Under the pieces are notes generated by a model. It ran no database searches and had not been told where the DNA came from. It was given only the letters and a program-made list of their open reading frames with translations. Shown piece by piece: positions 14,401 to 26,451 of a DNA stretch of 64,000 nucleotides. The DNA lies in the NCBI GenBank assembly GCA_021292105.1, contig CM037863.1, positions 12,856,546 to 12,920,545 on the forward strand. The letters run 5' to 3'. Made by a program: the position numbers and the translations under genes. Source of the stretch: Anadara kagoshimensis (Eukaryota; Mollusca; Bivalvia; Arcoida; Arcidae). Each line of letters starts with the position of its first letter. Positions within the stretch are counted from its first letter, which is position 1.

Positions 14401-17400
14401 TACAGTGGTGACATAGTGTGAATCTGTCTTCTGGCTTTAGGTTAAGTACCACATACTACATTATAGTGGTGATATAGTGTGTATCTGTCTTTGGCTTTAG
14501 GTTAAGTACCACACACTTCAGTGCAGTGATGGCATGGTGTGTATCTGTCTTCTGACTTTAGGTTAAGTACCACATACTACAGTACAGTGGTGACATGGGG
14601 TGTATCTGTCTTCTGACTTTAGGTTAAGTACCACATACTACAGTACAGTGGTGACATGGTGTGTATCTGTCTTTTTGCTTTAGGTTAAGTACCACATACT
14701 ACAGTACAGTGGTGACATATTGTGTATCTGTCTTTTTGCTTTAGGTTAAGTACCACATACTATAGTACAGTGATGACATGGTGTGTATCTGTCTTCTGAC
14801 TTTAGGTTTAGTACCACATACTACAGTACAATGGTGACATAGTGTGAATCTGTCTTCTAGCTTTAGGTTAAGTACCACATACTACAGTACAGTGGTAACA
14901 TAGTGTGTATCTGTCTTCTGGCTTTAGGTTAAGTACCATATACTACAGTACAGTGGTGACATAGTGTGTATCTGTCTTCTAGCTTTAGGGTAACTACCAC
15001 ATACTACATTACAGTACAGTGATGACATAGTGTGTATCTGTCTTCTGACTTTAGGTTAATAACCACAGACTACATTACAGTAATGACATGGTGTGTATCT
15101 ATCTCCTGCCTTTAGGTTAAGTACCACATACTACAGTACAGTGGTGACATAGTGTGAATCTGTCTTCTGGCTTTAGGTTAAGTACCACGCACTACAGCAC
15201 AGTGGTAACATATTGTGTATCTGTCTTTTTGCTTTAGGTTAAGTACCACATGCTACAGTACAGTAATGACATGGTGTGTATCTGTCCTCTGGCTTTAGGT
15301 TAAGTACCACATTCTACAGTACAGTGGTGACATGGTGTGTTTCTGTCTTTTGGCTTTAAGTTAAGTACCACATACTACAGTACAGTGGTGACATATTGTG
15401 AATGCCTTTTTGCTTTAGGTTAAGTACCACATTGTACAGTACAGTCGTGACATGGTGTGTATCTGTCGTTTTGCTTTAGTTTAAGTACCCCACACTATAG
15501 TACAGTGGTGACATAGTGTGTATCTGTCTTCTAGCTTTAGGGTAAGTATCACATACTACATTACATTTGTGGCATAGTGTGTATCTGTCTATTTGCTCTA
15601 GGTTAAGTACCACACATTACAGTACAGTGGTGACATAGTGTGTATCTGTCTTCTGGCTTTAGGTTAAGTACCACGCACTACAGTACAGTGGTGATATGGT
15701 GTGTATCTGTCTTGTAGCTGTAGGTTAAGTACCACATACTACAGTACAGTGGTAACAAAGTGTGTATCTGTCTTCTTGCTTTAGGTTAAGTACCACACAT
15801 TACAGTACAGTGGTGACATAGTGTGTATCTGTCTTTGGCTTTAGGCTAAGTACCACACACTACAGTGCAGTGATGGCATGATGTGTATCTGTCTTCTGGC
15901 TTTAGGTTAAGTACCACGCACTACAGCACAGTGATGACATGGTGTGTATCTGTCTTCTGACTTTAGGTTAAGTACCACATACTACAGTACAGTGGTGACA
16001 TATTGTGCATCTCTCTTTTTGCTTTAGGTTAAGTACCACATACTACAGTACAGTGGTGACATATTGTGTATCTGTCTTTTTGCTTTAGGTAAAGTACCAC
16101 ATACTACAGTACAGTAATGACATGGTGTGTATCTGTCTTCTGGCTTTAGGTTAAGTACCACATACTACAGTACAGTGGTGACATAGTGTGTATCTGTCTT
16201 CTGACTTTAGGTTAAGTACCACATACTACAGTACAGTGGTGACATGGTGTGTATCTGTCTTATTGCTTTAGTTTAAGTACCACATACTACAGTACAGTGG
16301 TGACATAGTGTGTATCTGTCTTCTGGCTTTATGTTAAATACCACATACTACAGTACAGTGGTGACATATTGTTTATCTGTCTTTTTGCTTTAGGTTAAGT
16401 ACCACATACTACAGTTCAATGGTGACATGGTGTGTATCTGTCTTCTGGCTTTAGGTTAAGTACCACATACTACAATACAGTGATGACATAGTGTGTATCT
16501 GTCTTCTGACTTTAGGTTAAGTACCACATACTACAGTACAGTGGTGACATGGTGTGTATCTGTCTTTTTGCTTTAGGTTAAGTACCACATGCTACAGTAC
16601 AGTAATGGCATGGTGTGTATCTGTCTTCTGGCTTTAGGTTAAGTACCACATACTACAGTACAGTGGTGACATATTGTGTATCTGTCTTTTTGCTTTAGGT
16701 TAAGTACCACACATTACAGTACAGTGGTGACATAGTGTGTATCTGTCTTCTGACTTTAGGTTAAGTACCACATACTACAGTACAGTGGTGACATATTGTG
16801 TATCTGTCTTCTGGCTTTAGGTTAAGTACCACATACTACAGTACAGTGATGACATGGTGTGTATCTGTCTTCTGGCTTTAGGTTAAGTACCACATACTAC
16901 AGTACAGTGGTGACATAGTGTGTATCTGTCTTCTAGCTTTAGGTTAAGTACTACATTCTACAGTACAGTGGTGACATATTGTGTAGCTGTCTTCTGGCTT
17001 TAGGTTAAGTACCACATACTACAGTACAGTGGTGACATGGTGTGTATGTGTCTTCTGACTTTAGATTAAGTACCACATATTACAGTACAGTGGTGACATA
17101 CTGTGTATCTGTCTTCTGGCTTTAGGTTAAGTACCACATACTATAGTACAGTGATGACATGGTGTGTATCTGTCTTCTGACTTTAGGTTTAGTACCACAT
17201 ACTACAGTACAATGGTGACATAGTGTGAATCTGTCTTCTAGCTTTAGGTTAAGTACCACATACTACAGTACAGTGGTAACATAGTGTGTATCTGTCTTCT
17301 GGCTTTAGGTTAAGTACCATATACTACAGTACAGTGGTGACATAGTGTGTATCTGTCTTCTAGCTTTAGGGTAACTACCACATACTACATTACAGTACAG

Positions 17401-19643
17401 TGATGACATAGTGTGTATCTGTCTTCTGACTTTAGGTTAATAACCACAGACTACATTACAGTAATGACATGGTGTGTATCTATCTCCTGCCTTTAGGTTA
17501 AGTACCACATACTACAGTACAGTGGTGACATAGTGTGTATCTGTCTTCTGGCTTTAGGTTAATTACCACAGACTACATTACAGTAATGACATGGTGTGTA
17601 TCTATCTCCTGCCTTTAGGTTAAGTACCACATACTACAGTACAGTGGTGACATAGTGTGTATCTGTCTTCTGGCTTTAGGTTAAGTACCATATACTACAG
17701 TACAGTGGTGACATAGTGTGTATCTGTCTTCTAGCTTTAGGGTAAGTACCACATACTACAGTACAGTGATGACATATTGTGAATCTGCCTTCTGGCTTTA
17801 GGTTAAGTACCACATTCTACAGTACAGTGGTGACATGGTGTGTTTCTGTCTTTTGGCTTTAGGTTTTTCTAGCTTTAGGTTAAGTACCACATTCTACAAT
17901 ACAGTGGTGACATGGTGTGTATCTGTGTATTCTGGCTTTAGTTTAAGTACCCCACACTACAGTACAGTGGTGACATAGTGTGTTTCTGTCTTCTAGCTTT
18001 AGGGTAAGTATCACATACTACATTACATTTGTGGCATAGTGTGTATCTGTCTTCTAGCTTTAGGTTAAGTACCACACATTACAGTACAGTGGTGACATGG
18101 TGTATACCTGTCTTCTAGCTTTAGGTTTTCTAGCTTTAGGTTAAGTACCACATTCTACAATACAGTGGTGACATGGTGTGTATCTGTCTTGTAGCTGTAG
18201 GTTAAGTAGCACATATTACTTTACAGTGTTGACATGTTGTGTTTCTGTCTTCTGGCTTTAAGTTAAGTACCACATACTACAGTACAGTGGTGACATATTG
18301 TGAATGTCTTTTTGCTTTAGGTTAGGTACCACATTCTACAGTACAGTTGTGACATAGTGTGTATCTGTCTTCTAGCTTTAGGGTTAGTATTGCATACTAC
18401 ATTACAGTAGTGGCATAGTGTGTATCAGTACAACACATTACAGTGGTGATATGGTGTGTGTCTTCTTCCACATACTACAGTACAGTGGTGACATAGTGTG
18501 TATCTGTCTTCTGGCTTTAGGTTAAGTACCACATACTACATTACAGTGGTGACATGGTGTGTCTCTTTCTTCTGGCTTTAGATTAAGTACCAAATACTAC
18601 AGTACAGTGGTGGCATGGTGTGTATCTGTCTTTTGACATGGTGTCTATCTATCTTCTGGCTTTAGGTCAAGTACCACATACTACAGTACAGTGGTTACAT
18701 GGTGTGTATCTGTCTTTTTGCTTTAGTTTAAGTACCACATTCTACAGTACAGTGGTTACATGGTGTGTATCTGTCTTTTTGCTTTAGTTTAAGTACCACA
18801 TTCTACAGTACAGTGGTTACATGGTGTGTATCTGTCTTTTTGCTTTAGTTTAAATACCACATTCTACAGTACAGTAATGACATGGTGTGTATCTGTCTTT
18901 TTGCTTTAGTTTAAGTACCACATACTACAGTACAGTGGTTACATGGTGTGTATCTGTCTTTTTGCTTTAGTTTAAGTACCACATACTACAGTACCGTGGT
19001 TACATAGTGTGTATCTGTCTTCTGACTTTAGGTTAAGTACCACATACTACAGTACAGTGGTGACATGGGGTGTATCTGTCTTCTGACTTTAGGTTAAGTA
19101 CCACATACTACAGTACAGTGGTGACATGGTGTGTATCTGTCTTTTTGCTTTAGGTTAAGTACCACATACTACAGTACAGTGGTGACATGGTGTGTATCTG
19201 TCTTCTGGCTTTATGTTAAGTACTACACACTACAGTACAGTGGTGACATATTGTGTATCTGTCTTTTTGCTTTAGGTTAAGTACCACATACTACAGTACA
19301 GTGGTGACATGGTGTGTGTCTGTCTTCTGGCTTTAGGTTAAGTACCACATGCTACAGTACAGTAATGACATGGTGTGTATCTGTCTTCTGGCTTTATGTT
19401 AAGTACCACATACTACAGTACAGTGGTGACATATTGTGTATCTGTCTTTTTGCTTTAGGTTAAGTACCACATACTACAGTACAGTGGTGACATGGTGTGT
19501 GTCTGTCTTCTGGCTTTAGGTTAAGTACCACATGCTACAGTACGGTAATGACATGGTGTGTATCTGTCTTCTGGCTTTATGTTAAGTACCACATACTACA
19601 GTACAGTGGTGACATATTGTGTATCTGTCTTTTTGCTTTAGGT

Positions 19644-22280
19644 AGCTGTTGTACGGCGTAGTTGGGAAAATGGTGTTGTGGAAGACAGAATATAACCGAA
19701 AATCTCTCCGTCCCCGGGAAAGGGGGGTGGTTCGATCTATGCATAGTCCGACGGATGTTTTTTTTTTGGAAAAAGAAACAATGTACCAAACCATGTATTG
19801 CTAAATTAAATGGTAGAAAATAATTATTTCATAAATACATGTATATGAAAAAGACAATCAGTAATTAAAATTTAATAAAGTTTTATAAAGTCGTACCCGA
19901 TTGTTTTGTCATTTCGTATAGAGAGAAAGTAGAGTTTTGTAGACCGTCTCTAAAAGGGGTACATTCTAGCGGTTGTATGTAACTGGATCATTTGCTGTGA
20001 AATATGGGTTTTAATAAAACTGCTGATTATCACTCACAATATTCTCGTTTCATGTTAATGGCGAAGTATTAAAAATCCACATGTGGTCATTTGCACACAC
20101 ACCACTGTACGAATTATCTCCCTTTCACGAAAGTGAAATCTAATCGATAAACAGTTTAAAAATATGACACAATTGCCTCAACATCAAAATATGTTATCAT
20201 ACCCTTAATATAAATTTAAATTACCGTGGATTTCATGAAGAATTAATTGCCATTGCTGTTTATTTCATATAAAGTTATGATTTTGCATCGTAGAACGCAA
20301 ACCTCTCGGACTACTTTTTATTGTAAACACGAGATCAGTTGCCAAATTGCAGAAATTATTCGATGCATCCCGTCGGAATATTTTACTAGATTCCGAAATG
20401 TATTCCGAAAATTTATTCCAAATGTGCATATGTAACCAAATGCATTACCCGTCTCAGAATACATATCTCACGATAAAACAGATATATTTCTTTCACGCTC
20501 ATTTACCAGGCGCACTATTTCCATGTGTACTTATATCTTATAATTTCATAGCAAAGAAGCCCGATAACTTGGAAGAAAGCGATAGCAAAATACGTGTTCA
20601 CTATCGTGAAACGCCGTACAAAAATGAACATTTTTCTCTGTGTAGGAAAACAACGGGAAAAGTAAAAATAAAAATAAAATATTTTAGATGCGCATTTTGT
20701 CTCACTGAAAGAAAATATGAATGTAAGGTTTCAAAAATTTAAAAGGTATAAAAGTTATTTATGAAAACGACTGTCTCTAAACATTAAAGATGAACAATAG
20801 TTGACAAAATTTGGCATAGGAGTCCAGATGTCCAACAGGTCTTTGATTCTATTTAAATCTGCGTCATCTTCGGATTCCAAACTTGTTTCTACTTCTGTGA
20901 CGTATTTTGAACCACCTTTTAACTTAGTAGATTTCGAACTGTATTCACTTTGATACATCTCCACATCCTTGGAGAAATTGAGATTTTGGCAAAAAACTAT
21001 CACTCATTTTTGAGAGGTATACGCTTTAATTTGCTTTTTAGAATGCGGTGTGTGCAAACTATGTTCAGTTTCAATTATGATTGACCCATCACTAGGCATC
21101 ACTGCATCATCTATTTCAAATGGAATAATATCAGGGAGTCTAAGGAACACAGTCGTAGTTCTCTGTAGTGTAGATAATCTCTATTAGGTTGCACATTACA
21201 TTTGGGTAAACATGGAGTATCCATACTGGTATCTGTCATATAGATAATTTGTCGATCTCTTGCTAAACATAGATATATTATGCAAAAACCAGACGTTGGT
21301 TCAAATTATTTTACTATTCATTGTTTACAAACAAAAATGGATGACTTACCTAATATTACTTAAACTATCTGTATGCGGTACCACGTTCCTTCGGATGCCG
21401 TACCACGAAATGTTTAACGTCAAATTCATTGCCCTTAATTACATAGTTGCAAGCCAAAATGGAGGGGAGCAAAAACACTGTTGTGTTGCGTGTGTATAGA
21501 AAAAATTGTACCTTTACACATACGATGAGACATTTTATATTGAAAAAAATCAACATTGTCTGCTCAGTGTAACATTTCTGGAGTTAGTTTGGATATGCTG
21601 CATGTCATTATGCAATCTGACGATGTCAATATAGTACAAGACCATTCTTACACCATATTCTATAATGTAACTTAAACAAAACCTTGTAAATTCGCAAAAA
21701 TCTCTCTTTACCTGTATCTGATCGTAATGGTTTTACTCGGCTGCACACGGATGTATGAAGTAACCATCGGACGGATGCTATAAAGCGCGTATTCATCTGC
21801 TTGATGCGATTTTTTGGGAAATTGGTATACCCCTTTTGTTTACCCTTGGTTCTGTATGTACATGAATGAAATACGTATACATATATACAAGTATTTGCGT
21901 AAGAACGAAGTGTAGACTAATTTCTTGTCGTCTACACATATGTCCATTTGAATACATTTCACACTATATCAAAATGCGAGCTTATATTCAAATTATTTTC
22001 ACTGGTGAGCTATATATACGGGTGTACAAAGGTGTACATACTGAAGCATGAGTATAGCTAACATTTCGCTTAATTTCACCGAATAAACTGTATATTGTGT
22101 AATTATTAATAGTAAAACATTGAAATTATCAACATATCACACATTAAAAGAATGATATTTATGTCGTGTGGAACTTTTGAATTTTATTGAAATAATACAT
22201 TAGAAAGCAAATTGTCATGTTTACAAATAGTACACGACATATTTTTAAGACGATTTCGTTTTCTTTCGATTCTTGTGTAG

Positions 22281-22282
<2 letters not shown>
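19644..22282. other. AT-rich sequence, no recognised gene
   Basis: This is single-copy-looking, AT-rich sequence flanking the satellite. Small open frames occur (for example 20347-20742 on the plus strand, 131 codons), but none shows a family motif that I recognise. Except for the minus-strand stretch at 20755-21240, I see nothing that argues for coding. Confidence 0.6.
20755..21240 (-). other. Coding-like stretch of unknown family, possibly decayed
   Basis: Three successive minus-strand stretches translate into peptides of ordinary composition, in different frames. One runs from about 21240, one from about 21155 to a stop near 21005 (containing LRLPDIIPFEIDDAVMPSDG), and one at 21003-20755 (containing SLESEDDADLNRIKDLLDIW). 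Acidic and serine-rich wording of this kind is unusual for random AT-rich DNA. The stretches could be small exons or a decaying gene. I recognise no family and propose no function. Chance remains possible. Confidence 0.3.

Positions 22283-22330
<48 letters not shown>
22283..22330. repeat. (GA)n microsatellite
   Basis: About 24 uninterrupted GA units. Confidence 0.97.
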
Positions 22331-22332
<2 letters not shown>

Positions 22333-23147
22333 CGGTAATTTAATTTCATTTTCCTGCTCTGGTCCAAAAAGACGTTTGCTGAAAAAGACTTTCTCCGTTG
22401 AGTTTACTATGTAAATTTGTCGGCAAATAGATTCATACTGGCCATAATAGGCAGGTTAACAAGAACATATAAAAAAATAACTGCATCTGAAATTATATTT
22501 TAAATGAATTCTCGGTCTCTTTCGATGATCGTTTCCGGGACGCGTTGTTTAAATGGCGGAGATGAGGAGATAGCTGATTTGAAGGCGAAGTTATTTCTTT
22601 GTATTTCAATTATATTAAAGATTAAAAAACAAAAAAACCAGCCTGGCAAAACTGAAAAGAAATGTCTATTAAAAGTTTGTAAATACCGAAAAAGATATTA
22701 TTATGAATATTGGAAACAAGACCCTTTATTTTTTTTTTCATTTACTTAGTTACTTGATGAGGGGATTAATCTGGCTTGACTTTACTAACTGTTCATCTGA
22801 CATTACTGGTCTTTTTCTTCTGATATTTTTGAAAATCTCAAATCTTAATAACCTTTCTTTAAATGATTGTATTGCTATGTTTTTAAAATATCATAGTGAA
22901 CTTACTCTCAAAAGCTTAAGTAATCAGTGTACGTAGCGTGCATATACTTGAACCAAAACTCATGTTCTTGCACATAATTTTTTGATAAAAAATGTTGACA
23001 TTTTGAAGTAAAATATGTCTTTTGAAAAAATAGGACGAAAAAGTGGCTAAAAACTATTGTTTTAGAGTATAGAAACGTATCAAACTGCTTCATATTTTTC
23101 AAAATTTTACTGGGGAACATGCACCCACACCTTTTAGTGTGAAGAAG

Positions 23148-23348
23148 TCAACGGTGCGTGTAGTGCTTTTTGCTCCGGGCTTGCACATTTATTCTTTCCT
23201 GGCTACGTCGCTGGTGATTTAAATGCTGAAAAACGTTATGAAAAGACTGAGTACACAGGTTACATGTATGAATTAGGTGGGGTTGTCCAAAGTTTAGAAA
23301 CAAATTTCGCTGCCGCAAGATCCTCTGTGCTTTTTTGCTGTTTCCCAA
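23148..23348 (-). pseudogene. LINE ORF2 terminal zinc-finger-like segment
   Basis: This frame overlaps the previous one by about 55 bp in another phase and carries CNLCTQSFHNVFQHLNH, a CxxC...H...H arrangement. Such cysteine-histidine segments end many CR1/Jockey-type ORF2 proteins. The shift relative to 23294-23896 is another sign that this copy is broken. Confidence 0.6.
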
Positions 23349-23896
23349 ATAACGGTTGATGGAATGTTTGCGGTGAGCTCGCGATATAATTTAAAATCTG
23401 GGTCATTTATTGTGCGGTGTAACCAGTTATCTGATTCTGTAGCGTGTACATGTAGGTTGACTGTTTTCTTCCATTGAAATTTTGCTGGGAATGTCTGATT
23501 TACAAGAAACTGTTTTAGAAATTCATTCAAGTTATATTTGCACAAAATGAACCAAAGATCAGGGATAAAACCATTCTGTATATCCGGTGCTTCTATAAAA
23601 CGATAAAGTCTTTGAATGAATACCTGCTTTGTAAGATAATTTGAGTCCATGAGACAAAGCTTGCCAAGAAATAGAAGTTTGCGTTTATCCACTTCAACTG
23701 AAAGTTTGTGCATGCCAAGCATGCTTTCACACATATCGGAGCGTGTCCTGGTAGGAAGATCTTGAATTGCCTTGCATATCAAGTGTTGGGATTGATCCAA
23801 GGTTTTGATGTCACTTTTCCGTAGATTATTCCAAACTTCACAGCCATAAAGTGCAGTCGGTATAACAACTTTTTGGTAGAGTTTTGAAAGAAGCAA
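23294..23896 (-). pseudogene. LINE ORF2, C-terminal region in a separate frame
   Basis: This 200-codon open frame continues ORF2 downstream of the reverse transcriptase core. It contains PTALYGCEVWNN (about residues 13-24), the counterpart of the conserved LYG.E.W motif that follows the thumb in many LINE polymerases. It then runs to a C-terminal region with IWETAKKHRG. Upstream, to about 24110, the same frame carries LNLGVLQNAFF and KVDKGRRAFYGFNN, also typical of this region. The frame ends shortly before the terminal zinc-finger-like segment at 23148-23348. Its identity rests on position and motif order. Confidence 0.8.
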
Positions 23897-24222
23897 TGGA
23901 TTTGTGGAATTATGACTGATGTTATTAAATCCATAGAAAGCCCTCCTGCCTTTGTCTACTTTATCCTTTGTGCGATTTGTGGAATTAAAAAATGCATTTT
24001 GGAGAACTCCAAGATTTAAATATTCTTTCGAAACCTGTAGCTGAGTATCACCGATGTAACATGAAATTGACAGGTTATCGTAGTGCCGTTCGGATACCCC
24101 AAAAACCAGAATTTCCGACTTGCTATGGACTAAAAGTAAAACGCCAATTGCAAGAATAATTATATGATAGGTTCAACATATTTTGGAGACCAGTTGGGGA
24201 AAGACTAATGCATGCCAAATCA

Positions 24223-26391
24223 TCAGCAATGCAGGGATAGATGTAACAAGGTTACCAATTCTAGCCCCAAAACCTGATTAATTGAGGAGTCTATATAAAC
24301 AAGGTATAGAAAGGTTGAGAGAACTCCACCTTGTCGTACACCTTGTTGAACGTTAAACCAATCAGAGGTTGTGCCATTAATGACAACTGCACTGTAGGTG
24401 TTAACATGGGAATCGTAGCGTAGACGCCATAGGATACCTTTGATGCCTAATCTATGTAGCTTAACTAATAGGCCATGGCGCCATACTGTGTCAAAGGCGT
24501 TGGTTATATCAAGAAATGCTACATAGACTTTACTACCACACTCAATGTTATGGTATAATGTTTCTTGAAAATTAAATACCCTTGTTATACAGCTTAGTCC
24601 AGTCTGAAAGCCTTGCTGATGACAGTTTGGGAACCTCTGGGCAAGGTCAAGTTTTTGTATATTTAATAATATAACTTTTTCAATGAGTTTCAACAAAGTT
24701 GGTAGAAGCATAATAGGTCTGTAGTTGTCAGGAATGGATTTGTCTTTATTACCTTCTTTGAATATAGGAATTATTAGGCCTTTATGCCAGGATTCCGGAA
24801 TACGCCCTAATGTAAAAATAGCGTTAAATAGTTTAACAATGAAGGCACACAGTTTTTCTCCACCATATCGAATATGTTCACCATGAATGCCATTATGACC
24901 TGGGGTTTTGTTTAACTTGATATCTCGTATAAGTTCATTAATAGTAGTTAGATCTACACCCACGTTCGAAATAATGTTTTGTTCGAATAAATTTTGATTT
25001 AGCACTGTATCAAATTCTTTTTCTATTTGTTTCCTGAATTTCTGATTAAATTGTGAATGATCAAGTGGTGCATATATTTCACTATAAAAATTTGCAAATG
25101 CGTTTGCAACACCGCTCGGATCATTGTATGATTGTCCTTTGTAGTTGATCTCAGGATATACTTTTTCAACTCTAGGTTTATGACGCTTGACCATTTTCCA
25201 AAACATTCTGATATCAAGATCTACAGCTTCTTGTAATTCACGTGATACACTTTCGAAATAATCTTCAGCTGCTTGATCAAGAGTATTACGAAAGGTCCTT
25301 TTAGCACGTTTGTAATTTACGTATGATTGAAATCCTTGTCCTCTTGGTCTTCCTTCTGAAATCCAGATTGCTCTGAAACTTCGCTCGGCAATGTGTGCCG
25401 CTTTTACATCTTTTGTCCAGTAAGGTTTACTATATTGGTTAAACCTAGAGTAAGGGATAGTGTCTTTGGAACTGGAGATAAGAATGTCTGTGAGAAGGTG
25501 TACTACCGTATCAATATTTTCACAAGTTGTCATCGGATATGCGTTTAACATATCTATACGCTCACTGACTGTTTGAGCATAAGACGCCAAGTGTTCATTG
25601 GTTGCTTTATGCCAAGCAATATGCTTTGTACGGGAGTTGCTTAGTTGATGAGGATTGCATATATTGTCAATATTAACGGTTGTAATGATTGGAAGATGAT
25701 CAGAGGTTATCGACAAACTGCCCTCAGCAAGAATTTCAGACTTTGTAAGGGAAGCTGTATCATTGTCAATAAATACATAATCAAGTAAAGTTTTGTTCCT
25801 AAGAAAGGTATAATTAACCCCTTTACATAAACTACCAACATTTACAGGTACTACATTACAATCTGATACAAAACTTACCAGTTCTGATGACTTGTACATA
25901 TTAGTCTTACCTTCATCACATTGTAATAAACTAGCATTGAAGTCACCAGCTACTATAACTTTACCTAATTCAGAGTAATAATTATAAACATCTTTAACTC
26001 TATTAAGCTCATTTAAATATAGATCAAGCGAGCTTTCAGATGGAAGATAAGCTGCAAATATATACAATTTTACACAATTTTGCAATCTGATTTCAATACC
26101 TACTATACGTTCTGAATGTGTCTGTTCTATTTCTGTTACAACAGATTCCATAGTTTTTCTAAACATTATAGCTACACCAGCTTTACCAAGTGTTTTGCTA
26201 TCACTTGAGGTATCAATCTTTGTAACACATTTATAACGAGTATTAATACTGTCTAAAAATGTTTTGGTATTTTCCCGTAGCTTGTGTTCTGTGATAGCCA
26301 GAACATCAACATTAACTAACGATAACATTTCTGCTATACAGAGTGAAGATGAAATAGCACATCTTACATTCCATGTTAATATGTTAAACAT
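24223..26391 (-). CDS. LINE ORF2: endonuclease and reverse transcriptase
   Basis: A frame of 722 codons starts MFNILTWNVR. The endonuclease occupies about residues 1-240: TWNV at 6-9, the catalytic glutamate in ITEHKL (E35), GDFN at 149-152, and SDHLPI at 230-235. A linker with KPYWTKDVK (322-330) follows. The reverse transcriptase begins near 480: NYRPIMLLP at 556-564, QQGFQTGLSC at 592-601, FLDITNAFD at 626-634 (first catalytic aspartate), and GVRQGGVLS at 684-692. The frame ends just before the second catalytic motif. The codons for IADD are present at about 24226-24238 but in another frame, so reading-frame changes lie around 24230-24300. An intact protein would nick target DNA and copy the element RNA onto it. 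This copy cannot do so. Confidence 0.92.
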   Translation of the reverse strand: MFNILTWNVRCAISSSLCIAEMLSLVNVDVLAITEHKLRENTKTFLDSINTRYKCVTKIDTSSDSKTLGKAGVAIMFRKTMESVVTEIEQTHSERIVGIEIRLQNCVKLYIFAAYLPSESSLDLYLNELNRVKDVYNYYSELGKVIVAGDFNASLLQCDEGKTNMYKSSELVSFVSDCNVVPVNVGSLCKGVNYTFLRNKTLLDYVFIDNDTASLTKSEILAEGSLSITSDHLPIITTVNIDNICNPHQLSNSRTKHIAWHKATNEHLASYAQTVSERIDMLNAYPMTTCENIDTVVHLLTDILISSSKDTIPYSRFNQYSKPYWTKDVKAAHIAERSFRAIWISEGRPRGQGFQSYVNYKRAKRTFRNTLDQAAEDYFESVSRELQEAVDLDIRMFWKMVKRHKPRVEKVYPEINYKGQSYNDPSGVANAFANFYSEIYAPLDHSQFNQKFRKQIEKEFDTVLNQNLFEQNIISNVGVDLTTINELIRDIKLNKTPGHNGIHGEHIRYGGEKLCAFIVKLFNAIFTLGRIPESWHKGLIIPIFKEGNKDKSIPDNYRPIMLLPTLLKLIEKVILLNIQKLDLAQRFPNCHQQGFQTGLSCITRVFNFQETLYHNIECGSKVYVAFLDITNAFDTVWRHGLLVKLHRLGIKGILWRLRYDSHVNTYSAVVINGTTSDWFNVQQGVRQGGVLSTFLYLVYIDSSINQVLGLELVTLLHLSLHC

Positions 26392-26451
26392 AATGATATA
26401 TATATAACAGTGAACTTGTGTTATTGTGAGTGTTCATTATGTTGTATATAT

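Larger units (their letters stand above)
1..19643. repeat. 61-bp satellite array, about 320 copies
   Basis: Head-to-tail monomers of 61 bp fill the region. A typical monomer begins CTGTCTTTTTGCTTTAG, continues GTTAAGTACCACATACTAC and AGTACAGTGGTGACAT, and ends GGTGTGTAT. Most monomers differ by a few substitutions. Recurrent variants exist: TTCTGG or TTCTAG for TTTTTG, AGGGTAAGTATC for AGGTTAAGTACC, and shortened monomers carrying GTATCAGTACAACACATTAC (near 1160, 1369, 6511, 10729, 13266, 13475 and 18425). The same series of variants recurs at large offsets of about 2785, 4217, 6209 and 2739 bp, so blocks of many monomers have been duplicated. The array is cut by the window start and stops mid-monomer at 19643, where unrelated sequence follows. 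No gene was found inside it. Confidence 0.98.

Noticed and set aside
1-19643. TTAGG words suggesting arthropod-type telomere repeats
   Set aside because: TTAGG occurs once per 61-bp monomer, not in tandem.
20247-20742. Overlapping plus-strand frames of 62 and 131 codons
   Set aside because: No motif recognised; they lie in AT-rich sequence where frames of this length arise by chance.
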